From positions 98,055 through 162,054 of the forward strand of contig JBEKIX010000003.1 in NCBI GenBank assembly GCA_050011535.1: DNA of 64,000 bases, read 5' to 3'. The notes below the pieces were generated by a model, which saw only the letters and a program-made list of their open reading frames with translations, was not told the origin of the DNA and searched no databases. Numbering within the stretch: position 1 is the first letter of the stretch; every line of letters starts with the position of its first letter. Shown here piece after piece: positions 16,756 through 25,284 of the stretch. The translations under genes and the position numbers were made by a program. Origin of the DNA: JAFNAG01 sp050011535 (lineage in GTDB: Bacteria; Acidobacteriota; UBA6911).

Positions 16756-18264
16756 ATGGATATTCACGACCTGGGACGCACGGGCCGCTTCGCTGAATTG
16801 CTTCGGCTCCTTCAATCGGTGGATTACACCGATGAGTTCATCCGTACGAGATTCAAACTCCCGCGGCCGGAGGATTTCGAACTCGACCGCAAAAAGCGTG
16901 CACCCCTGCCAGAGCCCGAATCCGCCGCTGATATCCTCGCTGCTGTTTTTCTGGCGGGAGAATCGGCCGAGCTGGAGGCCGCGACTCGGATGCTCGGGCG
17001 TGAGGGAATCGGCCTTCTGGAGGACATGGGGCTGCTGATTGCTGAACTTGATAGGGGGCGGTGTCATGCTAGGGTCGCCCTTTACCCGGTGGAGGACCTC
17101 TACTTGGCCTCAGACCGCTGGAGTCATCCGGACGGCCTGCCGTGGTCGGGGCCGGAGGATACGGTCTACCCTGCTTTCATTCCCAACACTCGTCTGTTTT
17201 TGCGGCATCTGCCAGAACGGCCCGCCGGCGACTTCCTCGACCTCTGTGCCGGCACCGGGGCTGCAGCCCTGCTGGCCGCAAAGCGGGGTGCAACGCATGC
17301 ATGGTCCGTGGATATTGCCGACCGGTCGACGCGGTTTGCCGAATTCAACCGGCGACTGAACGGCCTCGCCAACGTTGACCCGGTGACGGGCGATCTCTAT
17401 CAGAACCTCAAAGGCCGCTGTTTCGACGTGATCGCTGCTCATCCGCCGTACGTCCCGGCGCTCCAGTCCAAGTGGACCTTTTTCAGTGGAGGCCGGGATG
17501 GCGAAGATATCACCCGCCGGACGGTCGAAGGACTCCCCGACCACCTCAACGACGGCGGCATATTCCTGGCTCTCACGATGGGAGGCGACCGCGCCCAGCA
17601 GCCTTTTGAATGCCGCATCCGGGAGTGGCTGGGAGAGCGCGAGGGAGAATTCGATATCGCCCTTATCGTTCGCAAGGAGCTTGACCCGCAGGAGTTCGCT
17701 CTGCGGGCCAATCGGGAAACGATTCGCACCCGCGAAGAATCCGAAGCATGGAGCCAGCTGTTCGCAAGCCTTCGAATCACATCGCTGGTCTATGGCTTCG
17801 TGTGTGTTCAGCGGAGGTCCGGCGCGCGCACAACCTTCACTGTGCGGCGCCAAGCGGCGCCATACGCCTCCCGCTCGCCGTGGGAGTGGCTTCTGGCCTG
17901 GGAAACCGCCGCCGCCGGCGACCGACTCACACAACTCATTCTCGATTCCCCGCTCCATGCTTCGCGGGAAACGGAGTTCGAAGTGGTTCACCGTTTGGGA
18001 AATGGCACATGGGATCCCTCATCGTACAAGCTGCGAACAGAGCGCCCTTTCAGCATGCAGTGCAGCGCCCAGCCCTGGATGGCTCACCTGCTCTCACTCT
18101 GTGACGGGCGCGCAACCGGACGCGAAGTGCTTATGGCACTCATCCGGAACGAGGTTTTGCCGGGCACCACGCCGGAAGATGAGTTTGCGCGCGCCGCAGC
18201 GACCCTGGCATCGGGAGGTTTTCTCGAAGTGGGGGGATTCAGACCGCCTCAGGCAGCAAAATGA
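16756..18264 (+). CDS. PrmC/HemK-like SAM methyltransferase with PqqD-like tail (MTase B)
   Basis: 502 residues, paralogous in layout to MTase A. The N-terminal domain (~1-150) precedes motif I DLCAGTG (162-168), WSVDIADRS at the ribose-binding acid, and motif IV HPPY (229-232), where PrmC has NPPY. The C-terminal ~70 residues (LCDGRATGREVLMALI...) resemble a PqqD-like tail. The start is ATG 16756 with AGGAG upstream. It forms a two-gene unit with the GEFTR-repeat protein. Its last 26 bases overlap the 3' end of tssK2 tail-to-tail. The substrate is unknown; a T6SS protein is suggested only by position. Confidence 0.8.
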   Translation: MDIHDLGRTGRFAELLRLLQSVDYTDEFIRTRFKLPRPEDFELDRKKRAPLPEPESAADILAAVFLAGESAELEAATRMLGREGIGLLEDMGLLIAELDRGRCHARVALYPVEDLYLASDRWSHPDGLPWSGPEDTVYPAFIPNTRLFLRHLPERPAGDFLDLCAGTGAAALLAAKRGATHAWSVDIADRSTRFAEFNRRLNGLANVDPVTGDLYQNLKGRCFDVIAAHPPYVPALQSKWTFFSGGRDGEDITRRTVEGLPDHLNDGGIFLALTMGGDRAQQPFECRIREWLGEREGEFDIALIVRKELDPQEFALRANRETIRTREESEAWSQLFASLRITSLVYGFVCVQRRSGARTTFTVRRQAAPYASRSPWEWLLAWETAAAGDRLTQLILDSPLHASRETEFEVVHRLGNGTWDPSSYKLRTERPFSMQCSAQPWMAHLLSLCDGRATGREVLMALIRNEVLPGTTPEDEFARAAATLASGGFLEVGGFRPPQAAK

Positions 18265-19594
18265 TCAGCTCCAGCTGCGCAGAAGGGAAATCGCCTGGAA
18301 CGTAAACCGCCAGGTTGCGCGCTCGCCCGATCGCTTCCCATGCCACACCGGACTGGTTGAGGCTGAAATATTGATAATTCAGTTTAACGGGGATGGCGCC
18401 TGGCGGCTTGGGAATATGGGTCAGCGGTACTCCGGGCAGGGCCTGTCGTATCAGGTGCTCGATGTGGTTCGCCGAACACACCTTCAGCAGATACGGTGCT
18501 TTGGAGATCAGATCCGCCTGGTTCATCTCTGCGCTCAATGCAAGATACAGCCGTGTACCCGAAAGATATTTGTCGTCCGCCAAGGCCGTCGCATAGATCG
18601 AAGGTTGAACCAATTTGAGAGGCAGCGATACGAAATTGCTAGGGACGACAGTTTCGAGCAGCGTGCGCACGATCTCATCCAGGGTTCCAAAGCAACCGGA
18701 AAGATCGTCATGCCGGTACATGGGGAGATCCCGCGGATGAATCTTGGGAGAAAACGTTGTGAGGCAGCCCGCCAGGGAGAGCATGGCCTCGTAAAGCCGC
18801 TGCGGGTGGCCACGCCGCGTCTCGAACAAATGTTGAAACTCCGGAAAGTGAGAGTTCACGGTATAAAGCAGCCAGAAGTTGGCGATATCCGCCGTCCCAA
18901 AATCCGCCAGGCTCAGGTTTTTTTGCCGCCGCACCCCGGCTAGAATGCTGCTCTTGGCCGCAAGAATCTCCACCAGCCGGCGCGCGATTGCATACAGATA
19001 ATCGCTGCCGGCGAAGTCGAGCAGCGGCGGTACAAACTGCGGATCAAGTTGCAGCACCCCGACATCGTTCCTGCGCACCCTGGCGACACACATCGCCGAA
19101 CATTCCTGGCGCGAATCACTCCCGGTCAGGAGCCGGAAGTTCTTGCGAGCCACCTGAACGGGTTTTTCTGCCAATCCGGAATTCTCATCCCGCACCGTGA
19201 CCACATCGGCAAGGTACCGCGTATCCGCCTTCTGTTGGGCAATCGAGACGTTCAGGCCGGGATGCTTGTAATTGGGTATGCCGATGAACACATCCACAGA
19301 ATCCTGATCCGGACCAAACGCCTCCGCCAGCGGAATTGACGGAGGCAAGGGTTCCGAACCGGGAAGATCGAACATGAGCCCATCGGGGAATATTCCTGAT
19401 GCTTCCGACAGGCCGAACTCGCCGCCTGCGAGCGATTCCTGTTTGACCCGCAGTTTCAAAAAACCCCAGGGATTCGAGGTCAGGGATTCCAGCCGGAATT
19501 GAAGCGAGCTCTCGATGAAGCGGTCCTGAACCTGCAGATGCTGAGGGCTCAGCAAGGTACCCTTCATCCAAATCACCGGCTGAAGTTGACTCAT
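18239..19594 (-). CDS. tssK: T6SS baseplate adaptor TssK, copy 2
   Basis: 451 residues, full length and in one frame: MSQLQPVIWMKGTLLSPQHLQVQDRF, GIFPDGLMFDLPGSEPLPP, NFWLLYTVNSHFPEF, IHPRDLPMYRHDDLSGCFG and the C-terminal YFSLNQSGVAWEAI and LAVYVPGDFPSAQLELI. It aligns throughout with copy 1 but is clearly diverged, so it is not a recent duplicate. It is transcribed alone, divergent from the tssB operon across a 429-base gap. Most T6SS loci carry a single tssK. Confidence 0.92.
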   Translation of the reverse strand: MSQLQPVIWMKGTLLSPQHLQVQDRFIESSLQFRLESLTSNPWGFLKLRVKQESLAGGEFGLSEASGIFPDGLMFDLPGSEPLPPSIPLAEAFGPDQDSVDVFIGIPNYKHPGLNVSIAQQKADTRYLADVVTVRDENSGLAEKPVQVARKNFRLLTGSDSRQECSAMCVARVRRNDVGVLQLDPQFVPPLLDFAGSDYLYAIARRLVEILAAKSSILAGVRRQKNLSLADFGTADIANFWLLYTVNSHFPEFQHLFETRRGHPQRLYEAMLSLAGCLTTFSPKIHPRDLPMYRHDDLSGCFGTLDEIVRTLLETVVPSNFVSLPLKLVQPSIYATALADDKYLSGTRLYLALSAEMNQADLISKAPYLLKVCSANHIEHLIRQALPGVPLTHIPKPPGAIPVKLNYQYFSLNQSGVAWEAIGRARNLAVYVPGDFPSAQLELIILLPEAV

Positions 19595-19721
19595 GAGGTT
19601 TTTAAACTAGCAGATCCATTCAAGTTTGGCAAAGGTTTTGAGCAGCAGGTCTAGAGTGACCGTACTGAGCACTTGTGATGCAAGAGAGTGCTGGATAATG
19701 GGTTTCATGCCTCTAATCGCC

Positions 19722-19751
19722 TTGACTCGAATTTAGCATCGCAGCTATACT
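19722..19751 (+). promoter_or_regulatory. Sigma70-type promoter of the tssB operon
   Basis: TTGACT (19722-19727) and TATACT (19746-19751) are separated by 18 bases, each one base from consensus. Transcription would start near 19758. Confidence 0.6.
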
Positions 19752-19754
19752 GCA

Positions 19755-19769
19755 ATACAAATTTTGTAT
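19755..19769. promoter_or_regulatory. Palindromic candidate operator at the tssB transcription start
   Basis: ATACAAA-T-TTTGTAT has two perfect 7-base arms. It starts four bases after the -10 box and covers the predicted start site, a usual place for a repressor operator. No regulator gene is in the cluster. Confidence 0.45.
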
Positions 19770-20023
19770 CACTCTCGATTTGTCGGAGGGTTTGGATCAC
19801 CCCCGGCAAATAGCTCGGAGAATCCGGATAAATGCGAAGGGGCGACGGTGCGAAACTGAGCTTGAAGAGCCAGAAAAACCACCAAAACCCTTGGGCTCTG
19901 CCGTCTGCAGTTGATTCTCGACCGGCATTCTGCAGCGCTCCTATTCACTCGCACCGCATGACCCTTGCGCCGTTTGCGCCGGACTCACCAGAGTTCCAGG
20001 TTGTCTTATAAAAGGGAAAGGGA

Positions 20024-20548
20024 ATGGCAATGGCGAAAAGCACACAGCATAAACTCGATCGAGTGCGACCGCCCCGCGTCCATGTCACCTATGACGTGGA
20101 GACCGGTGGCGCGATCGAAGTAAAAGAACTCCCGTTTGTCATGGGCGTTCTAGGCGATTTTACGGGCCAGCCTGAAACCCCGCTGCCCAGGCTCAAGGAG
20201 CGGAAGTTCGTAGAAGTGACGCCGGATAACTTCGACGGCGTCCTTGAAGGCATGAAACCGCACTTGGCCTTTTCCGTCGAAAACAAGTTGAGCGAGGACC
20301 CGAACGCCGGCCAGTTGAAAGTGGATCTGCACTTCAAGAGCCTGACCGATTTCGAGCCCGAACAGGTTGCGCGCCAAGTCAAGCCGCTCAAGGAGATGCT
20401 TGACCTGCGTACCAAGCTTTCGGATCTGCGCGGCTCTCTGCAGGGCAACGACAAACTGGAAGAACTCCTGCTCGAGGTGGTCAACAACAGTGAGAAGATG
20501 GAAAAACTCAAGGCCGAGCTCGGCAAGAGTGAAGGAGGCGAAAAATGA
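20024..20548 (+). CDS. tssB: T6SS contractile sheath small subunit TssB (VipA)
   Basis: 174 residues. TssB signatures: RPPRVHVTYDVETGGAIEVKELPFVMGVLGDFTG, FVEVTPDNFDGVL and FKSLTDFEPEQVARQV, with a helical C-terminus. ATG 20024 and ATG 20030 (MAKSTQ) are both possible behind AAAGGGAAAGGGA. It forms the sheath with TssC and is first in the plus-strand operon. Its stop overlaps the tssC start (ATGA). Confidence 0.96.
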   Translation: MAMAKSTQHKLDRVRPPRVHVTYDVETGGAIEVKELPFVMGVLGDFTGQPETPLPRLKERKFVEVTPDNFDGVLEGMKPHLAFSVENKLSEDPNAGQLKVDLHFKSLTDFEPEQVARQVKPLKEMLDLRTKLSDLRGSLQGNDKLEELLLEVVNNSEKMEKLKAELGKSEGGEK

Positions 20549-22032
20549 GCGATCCCAAAAAGTCGAAGCAAGCCCCCCCCACAGAGCAAGTGGTCGAAAA
20601 GAGCCTTCTGGACCAGATCGTTGAAGAGGGCCGGTTCGCCAAGGACGTATCCGCCCGCGAGCGCGGCAAGAACCTGGTCGCTGAGTTCGTGGCACAGGTG
20701 CTTGACGGGGCGATGACGGTCTCCAAGGACGCCGAGGCGATGATCAATGCGCGCGTCGCCCAGATCGACCACCTGATTTCCATCCAGCTCAACGAGGTCC
20801 TGCACCACGAGGAGTTCCAGAAGCTGGAAAGCGCATGGCGCGGGCTCAAGTACCTGCTGGATCAGAGCGAGACCTCGGAGAAGCTGAAAATCAAGGTCCT
20901 GAATGTTGGGAAGAAGGAACTTCTGCGCGATCTGCAGCGCGCGCCGGAGTTCGATCAGAGCGCTCTCTTCAAGAAGGTGTATGAGGAAGAGTTCGGGGTC
21001 TTCGGCGGCTCGCCTTTCGCGGCCATAGTCGGCGATTACGAGTTCGGCCGCAATCCGGAAGACATCGATCTGCTGGAAAAGATCTCCAATGTAGCGGGCG
21101 CCGCACACGCACCGTTTCTCAGCAGCGCATCCCCCGAGATGTTCAACCTGGACAGCTTCACTCAGTTGGACGCGCCGCGCGACATGGGCAAAGTCTTCGA
21201 CACCACGGAGTACGCCAAATGGAAGTCCTTCCGCGCATCGGAAGACTCCCGCTACGTGGCGCTCACTTGCCCGCGCGTTCTGATGCGCCTGCCCTATGGC
21301 AAAGAGACCAAGCCTGTGGAAGGCTTCGGGTTCGAGGAACACGTGGACGGTTCCGATCACTCCAAGTACCTGTGGGGTAACGCGGCATTCACGCTGGCGG
21401 CACGCATGAGCAGCGCCTTCGCCCTTTACGGGTGGTGCGCGGCGATCCGCGGTGTGGAAGGCGGCGGTCTGGTGGAAGGCCTACCGGTGCACAACTTCTA
21501 CACCGACGCGGGCGACGTGGCTATGAAGTGCCCTACCGAATCACCGGTTACGGACAGGCGTGAAAAGGAGCTGGCCGATCTCGGCTTTGCCCCGCTGGTG
21601 CACTGCAAGGGGACCGACTATGCGGCCTACTTCAGCGTGCAGTCGTGCCAAAAGCCGAAACTGTTCGACAACGAAGCGGCGAATGCCAACGCCCGGCTCT
21701 CGGCGCAGTTGCCGTACATCATGGCCGTGTCGCGTTTCGCACATTACCTCAAAGCTATGATGCGCGACAAGATCGGCAGCTTCACGTCACGCACGGAATG
21801 CGAGCGCTGGCTGAACAAGTGGATCATGAACTATGTGACACCCGATGACAGTGCGTCGGCGGCAACCAAAGCGCAGTATCCCTTGCGCGACGCCAAGATC
21901 GAGGTTGTGGAGGTACCCGGCAAGCCCGGCGCCTATCGCGCCGTCGCGTTCCTGCGCCCGCACTTCCAGCTCGATGAATTGTCGGTATCGCTCCGTCTCG
22001 TGGCGGAACTGCCCGCCTCGGCGCGGAAGTAG
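20545..22032 (+). CDS. tssC: T6SS contractile sheath large subunit TssC (VipB)
   Basis: 495 residues, the usual TssC length. Signatures: QLNEVLHHEEFQKLESAWRG, FGVFGGSPFAAIVGDYEF, CPRVLMRLPYG, EEHVDGSDHSKYLWGNAAF and the C-terminal WLNKWIMNYV followed by AVAFLRPHFQLDEL. The ATG overlaps the tssB stop, so the two are translationally coupled, fitting their 1:1 sheath stoichiometry. ClpV recycles the contracted sheath. Confidence 0.97.
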   Translation: MSDPKKSKQAPPTEQVVEKSLLDQIVEEGRFAKDVSARERGKNLVAEFVAQVLDGAMTVSKDAEAMINARVAQIDHLISIQLNEVLHHEEFQKLESAWRGLKYLLDQSETSEKLKIKVLNVGKKELLRDLQRAPEFDQSALFKKVYEEEFGVFGGSPFAAIVGDYEFGRNPEDIDLLEKISNVAGAAHAPFLSSASPEMFNLDSFTQLDAPRDMGKVFDTTEYAKWKSFRASEDSRYVALTCPRVLMRLPYGKETKPVEGFGFEEHVDGSDHSKYLWGNAAFTLAARMSSAFALYGWCAAIRGVEGGGLVEGLPVHNFYTDAGDVAMKCPTESPVTDRREKELADLGFAPLVHCKGTDYAAYFSVQSCQKPKLFDNEAANANARLSAQLPYIMAVSRFAHYLKAMMRDKIGSFTSRTECERWLNKWIMNYVTPDDSASAATKAQYPLRDAKIEVVEVPGKPGAYRAVAFLRPHFQLDELSVSLRLVAELPASARK

Positions 22033-22119
22033 CACTCGATGTGCGCCCGGCGGACCGGTGGAACGGCAGCCGGGCGCAAAATGAAAGTAGATTGCCGTAC
22101 CTAATGAGGAGAACATGAT

Positions 22120-22608
22120 ATGGCGTTGGTTGATTATTTTTTGAAGGTCGACGGGATTCAAGGGGAGAGTCAGGATAGTAAGCACAAAAACGAAATCGAA
22201 ATCGAGAGTTTTTCATGGGGCGCCAATCAGACCGGCACCGCATCCCACGGGGCGGGCATGGGCGCCGGCAAGGCGCAGTTGCAGGATTTTCACTTCGTCA
22301 TGAGTGTGAATAAGGCTTCCCCAAAGTTAATGCTGACATGTGCCACTGGGGAGCATGTCAAAAGCGCGATTCTGACCTGCCGCAAAGCTGGAAAGGAACA
22401 GCAGGAATACCTCAAAATCACGTTCTCAGACCTGTTGGTTTCTTCCTATCAGACCGGTGGATCCGCCAGCAGTAATGGGGTTCCCGTGGATCAGATTTCG
22501 CTGAACTTTACCAAAATCGAATTCGAGTACAAGGAGCAGAAGGCTGACGGCTCACTGGGCGGCGCCATCAAGTCATGGTACGACGTTAAGCAGCAACAGA
22601 GCGGGTAA
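22120..22608 (+). CDS. hcp: T6SS tube protein Hcp
   Basis: 162 residues, normal for Hcp. It starts MALVDYFLKVDGIQGESQDSKH, contains the Hcp1 core IEIESFSWGANQTG and ends FTKIEFEYKEQKADGSLGG...SWYDVKQQ. ATG 22120 is preceded by AATGAGGAGAACATGAT. Hexameric rings stack into the inner tube ejected with VgrG and can carry small effectors in the lumen. It lies 87 bases after tssC, with a hairpin downstream. Confidence 0.96.
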   Translation: MALVDYFLKVDGIQGESQDSKHKNEIEIESFSWGANQTGTASHGAGMGAGKAQLQDFHFVMSVNKASPKLMLTCATGEHVKSAILTCRKAGKEQQEYLKITFSDLLVSSYQTGGSASSNGVPVDQISLNFTKIEFEYKEQKADGSLGGAIKSWYDVKQQQSG

Positions 22609-22655
22609 GGCGATCCCATCGGATCGTTTCGGTATCCGGTCACACCCACACGTAC

Positions 22656-22688
22656 GGGGTGCCAGGCCCGCTGCAGGCCTGGCGCCCC
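22656..22688 (+). terminator. Stable hairpin between hcp and tagJ
   Basis: GGGGTGCCAGGCC and GGCCTGGCGCCCC pair over 13 positions (one mismatch) around a 7-base loop. No U-run follows, so it may be an attenuator or RNA-processing block that keeps hcp transcript levels above those of the downstream baseplate genes. Confidence 0.45.
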
Positions 22689-22739
22689 GTGGGTTCGGTC
22701 TTGAAGAAGCGCCGTGGCGGCCATGAGGCGGGGCATTCG

Positions 22740-23453
22740 ATGAAGGGCCAAGAACTCTACCAGGCGGGGAAACTCGACGAGGCGGTACAGGCCTTGGGGG
22801 CAGAACTGCGCAACGATCCCACCAACAGCCGCTGCCGCACATTTCTATTCGAACTCCTCTGCTTCACGGGCGATTTCGATCGCGCCGAAAAGCAACTCGA
22901 TATTCTCTCCGATACCAGCAAGGAAGCCGGAATGGGAACTTTGATTTACCGTTCCGCCCTGCAGGCCGAGCGCACGCGCCGCGAGATGTTCGAGAAGCAG
23001 ACGTTTTCGCAGACCGCACCCGAAGTCGCGGCGCGTGCCATCCTGAACGGATCCGCTGTAGACACGGTTGAGGATGCCGACCCGCGCATCGGCGGCCGGC
23101 TCGAAGTCTTCGCGGCAGGCGCCTATCTGTGGCTTCCATTCGCGCAAATTGCCTCAATTCGGATGGAAGCACCCAGACGGCTGCGTGATCTGATCTGGAT
23201 CCCTGCCATCCTCAGGACCGGACACCAGTGCAAGGGCATGGACCTCGGCGAGGTCTTGATTCCCGTGCTGACGCCCCTGGCCTTCCGTCATTTTGACAAC
23301 TCAGTTCGTCTGGGCCGCTCCACCGTCTGGGAGGAAGTCGACGGCTTGACGGTGCCCGCCGGTCAGAAAATGCTGCTCGTGAACGGCGAGGAGTTTCCCA
23401 TCCTGGAGGTAAGGACACTCGAATTCCCTGCCGCTCCCGCGGCGGCTGAATGA
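22740..23453 (+). CDS. tagJ: T6SS accessory protein TagJ (ImpE family)
   Basis: 237 residues from ATG 22740 (MKGQELYQAGKLDEAVQALGAEL); the frame extends upstream to 22659 but that part has no family similarity. The N-terminal TPR-like helices (FLFELLCFTGDFDRAEKQLDIL) are followed by the ImpE domain (LPFAQIASIRMEAPRRLRDLIW, then VWEEVDGL). TagJ binds the TssB N-terminus and is thought to assist ClpV-dependent sheath recycling. It lies 16 bases upstream of tssA. Confidence 0.9.
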   Translation: MKGQELYQAGKLDEAVQALGAELRNDPTNSRCRTFLFELLCFTGDFDRAEKQLDILSDTSKEAGMGTLIYRSALQAERTRREMFEKQTFSQTAPEVAARAILNGSAVDTVEDADPRIGGRLEVFAAGAYLWLPFAQIASIRMEAPRRLRDLIWIPAILRTGHQCKGMDLGEVLIPVLTPLAFRHFDNSVRLGRSTVWEEVDGLTVPAGQKMLLVNGEEFPILEVRTLEFPAAPAAAE

Positions 23454-23469
23454 GGGCGCCCTCGACCCG

Positions 23470-25281
23470 ATGCCCTTCCGAGACGATCTGCTGAATCCGA
23501 TTCCCGGCGAAAATCCAGGCGGCGAGAACCTGCGCTACGCGGCGGTCTACGACAAGATCAAAGAAGCCCGGCGCGAGGACGACGATGCTCCGCAAGGAGA
23601 ATGGCAGTATGAACGAAAGACCGCCGATTACCCGCTCGTCATCAAGCTGGCCGGCGATGCGCTCGCCAAAAAGAGCAAGGATCTCCAGATCGCGGTCTGG
23701 TTCGCTGAGGCGCTGCTCAAGAGCGAGGGCTTTTCCGGCCTGCGCGCTGCCCTGGACCTCATCCGCGGCTTGATTGAGAACTTCTGGGACAACCTCTACC
23801 CGGAGATTGAAGACGGCGACGCCGAGCTTCGCGCCGCCCCGCTTGAGTGGCTCGGTTCCCACATGGATTCCGCACTCCGCGGCCTGCTCATCACACGGAA
23901 GGGAGCCAACTGGTTCCAGTACAAGGAATCCCGTTCGGTCGGATACGAGGGTGACGCCGATACCGAGGCCAAGCAGCAAGCCCGCAGCACTGCTATTGCC
24001 GAAGGCAAGATGAGCGGCGAAGATTGGGACCAGGCTTTCAACGCCACGCCCAAGGCATTCTATGCCGATCTGGAGTCCAACCTCGACGGCATCCTCGAGT
24101 CGCTCGAAGGGCTCAATGGGCTGTGTGAGCAAAAGTTCGGGGATGCAGCCCCCACTTTCGGTCCCATGCGCACAACTATCGAGGAGATCCGGCACACGGT
24201 TCACGGGCTGCTTCAGAAAAAGCGAGCGGCAGAACCCGATGAGGAAACGGCCTCCGCGGAAGCCCCAGCCGCAGAAGCGGCGGAGAGTCCTTCTGAGGCC
24301 CAGGAAGCCGCGCGGCCTGTTGCCGGGCGCCCGAGACCCAAAGGCGGACCTCAAGCTCAGGAACCGCAGGACAAAGAGGATGCATTCCAGCGCATCATCG
24401 CGGTCGCGGCGTATTTACGGCGCGAAGACCCCTACAACCCTGCTCCGTATCTGCTGCTGCGTGGCCTGCGCTTTGGCGAGTTGCGTGCCGCGGGAACCGA
24501 CATCGACCCTAACCTGCTCGAAGCTCCCCCCACGGAAACCCGGCAGGCGCTCCGCAAGGCCGCCAATGACGGCAATGCGCAGCAAGTGATCGAACTCGCG
24601 GAATCCGCCATGGCCATGCCATGCGGCCGCGGCTGGCTCGACCTGCAGCGTTATGCCTACCGGGCAGCCTACGATCTCGGCTATCACCAGATACAGGCCG
24701 CCATTCGGGCTGAGATCAATGGGATCCTCGCAGACTACCCTGGTCTCCGGCAAGCCGTGCTGCTCGACGACACCCCTTCCGCTAATCCCGAAACGCAAGC
24801 CTGGCTCGACGAGATTGCGCCGGCAGCCCCGGCAGCGGCCAGCACTTTTGCGCTTCCCGCAGCCGCACACCAGGAGAGCCGCGTGACGGCGCAGGACGGT
24901 CAGCCGCAACCTCCGGACGCCAACGATCTCGCCATGGAAGCCGCCCGTGCCGGACGCTATCAGGAGGCCATCGAGATCCTGACGCGCGAAGCCGCCGCCG
25001 AAAGATCGGGGCGCGGTCGCTTCCAGCGGCGGCTGCAACTGGCGCAGCTCTGCATGTCGATCGGTTACGAGCGCATTGCCCATCCCATCCTGGAACAGCT
25101 GGCCGCTGAGATCGACAGCCGGGAACTGGAAGGTTGGGAGACCCCCGGGATGGTGGCGCAGCCCCTGACTCTGCTGTACCGCTGCCTGGCGAAGATGGAT
25201 ACGCCTCCGGAAGTGAAGCAGAAGATCTATGACCGAATCTGCCGGCTCGACCCAATGCAGGCCCTGGCCTGCGGGAGATAG
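23470..25281 (+). CDS. tssA: T6SS assembly protein TssA
   Basis: 603 residues. The ImpA_N domain spans ~1-130 (LLNPIPGENPGGENLRY, FWDNLYPEIEDGD, GSHMDSALRGLL). An acidic/Ala-Pro linker (~255-300) precedes a long helical C-terminal part with AFQRIIAVAAYLRREDPYNPAPYLLLRGLRFGELR and, near the end, QLCMSIGYERIAHPILEQL. The C-terminal layout suggests the TssA class that caps the growing sheath tail. It sits between tagJ and tssE, 3 bases from tssE. Confidence 0.93.
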   Translation: MPFRDDLLNPIPGENPGGENLRYAAVYDKIKEARREDDDAPQGEWQYERKTADYPLVIKLAGDALAKKSKDLQIAVWFAEALLKSEGFSGLRAALDLIRGLIENFWDNLYPEIEDGDAELRAAPLEWLGSHMDSALRGLLITRKGANWFQYKESRSVGYEGDADTEAKQQARSTAIAEGKMSGEDWDQAFNATPKAFYADLESNLDGILESLEGLNGLCEQKFGDAAPTFGPMRTTIEEIRHTVHGLLQKKRAAEPDEETASAEAPAAEAAESPSEAQEAARPVAGRPRPKGGPQAQEPQDKEDAFQRIIAVAAYLRREDPYNPAPYLLLRGLRFGELRAAGTDIDPNLLEAPPTETRQALRKAANDGNAQQVIELAESAMAMPCGRGWLDLQRYAYRAAYDLGYHQIQAAIRAEINGILADYPGLRQAVLLDDTPSANPETQAWLDEIAPAAPAAASTFALPAAAHQESRVTAQDGQPQPPDANDLAMEAARAGRYQEAIEILTREAAAERSGRGRFQRRLQLAQLCMSIGYERIAHPILEQLAAEIDSRELEGWETPGMVAQPLTLLYRCLAKMDTPPEVKQKIYDRICRLDPMQALACGR

Positions 25282-25284
25282 GTC

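Larger units (their letters stand above)
19595..20023. other. 429-base region between tssK2 and tssB
   Basis: I see no gene here. It holds the predicted tssB promoter (19722-19751), a palindrome at the start point (19755-19769) and a leader of about 265 bases before tssB. The short frames inside lack ribosome sites and recognisable products. Confidence 0.6.

Noticed and set aside
23212..24354. Long minus-strand frame opposite tssA
   Set aside because: Shadow of tssA caused by GC-rich codon bias; no ribosome site or recognisable product.
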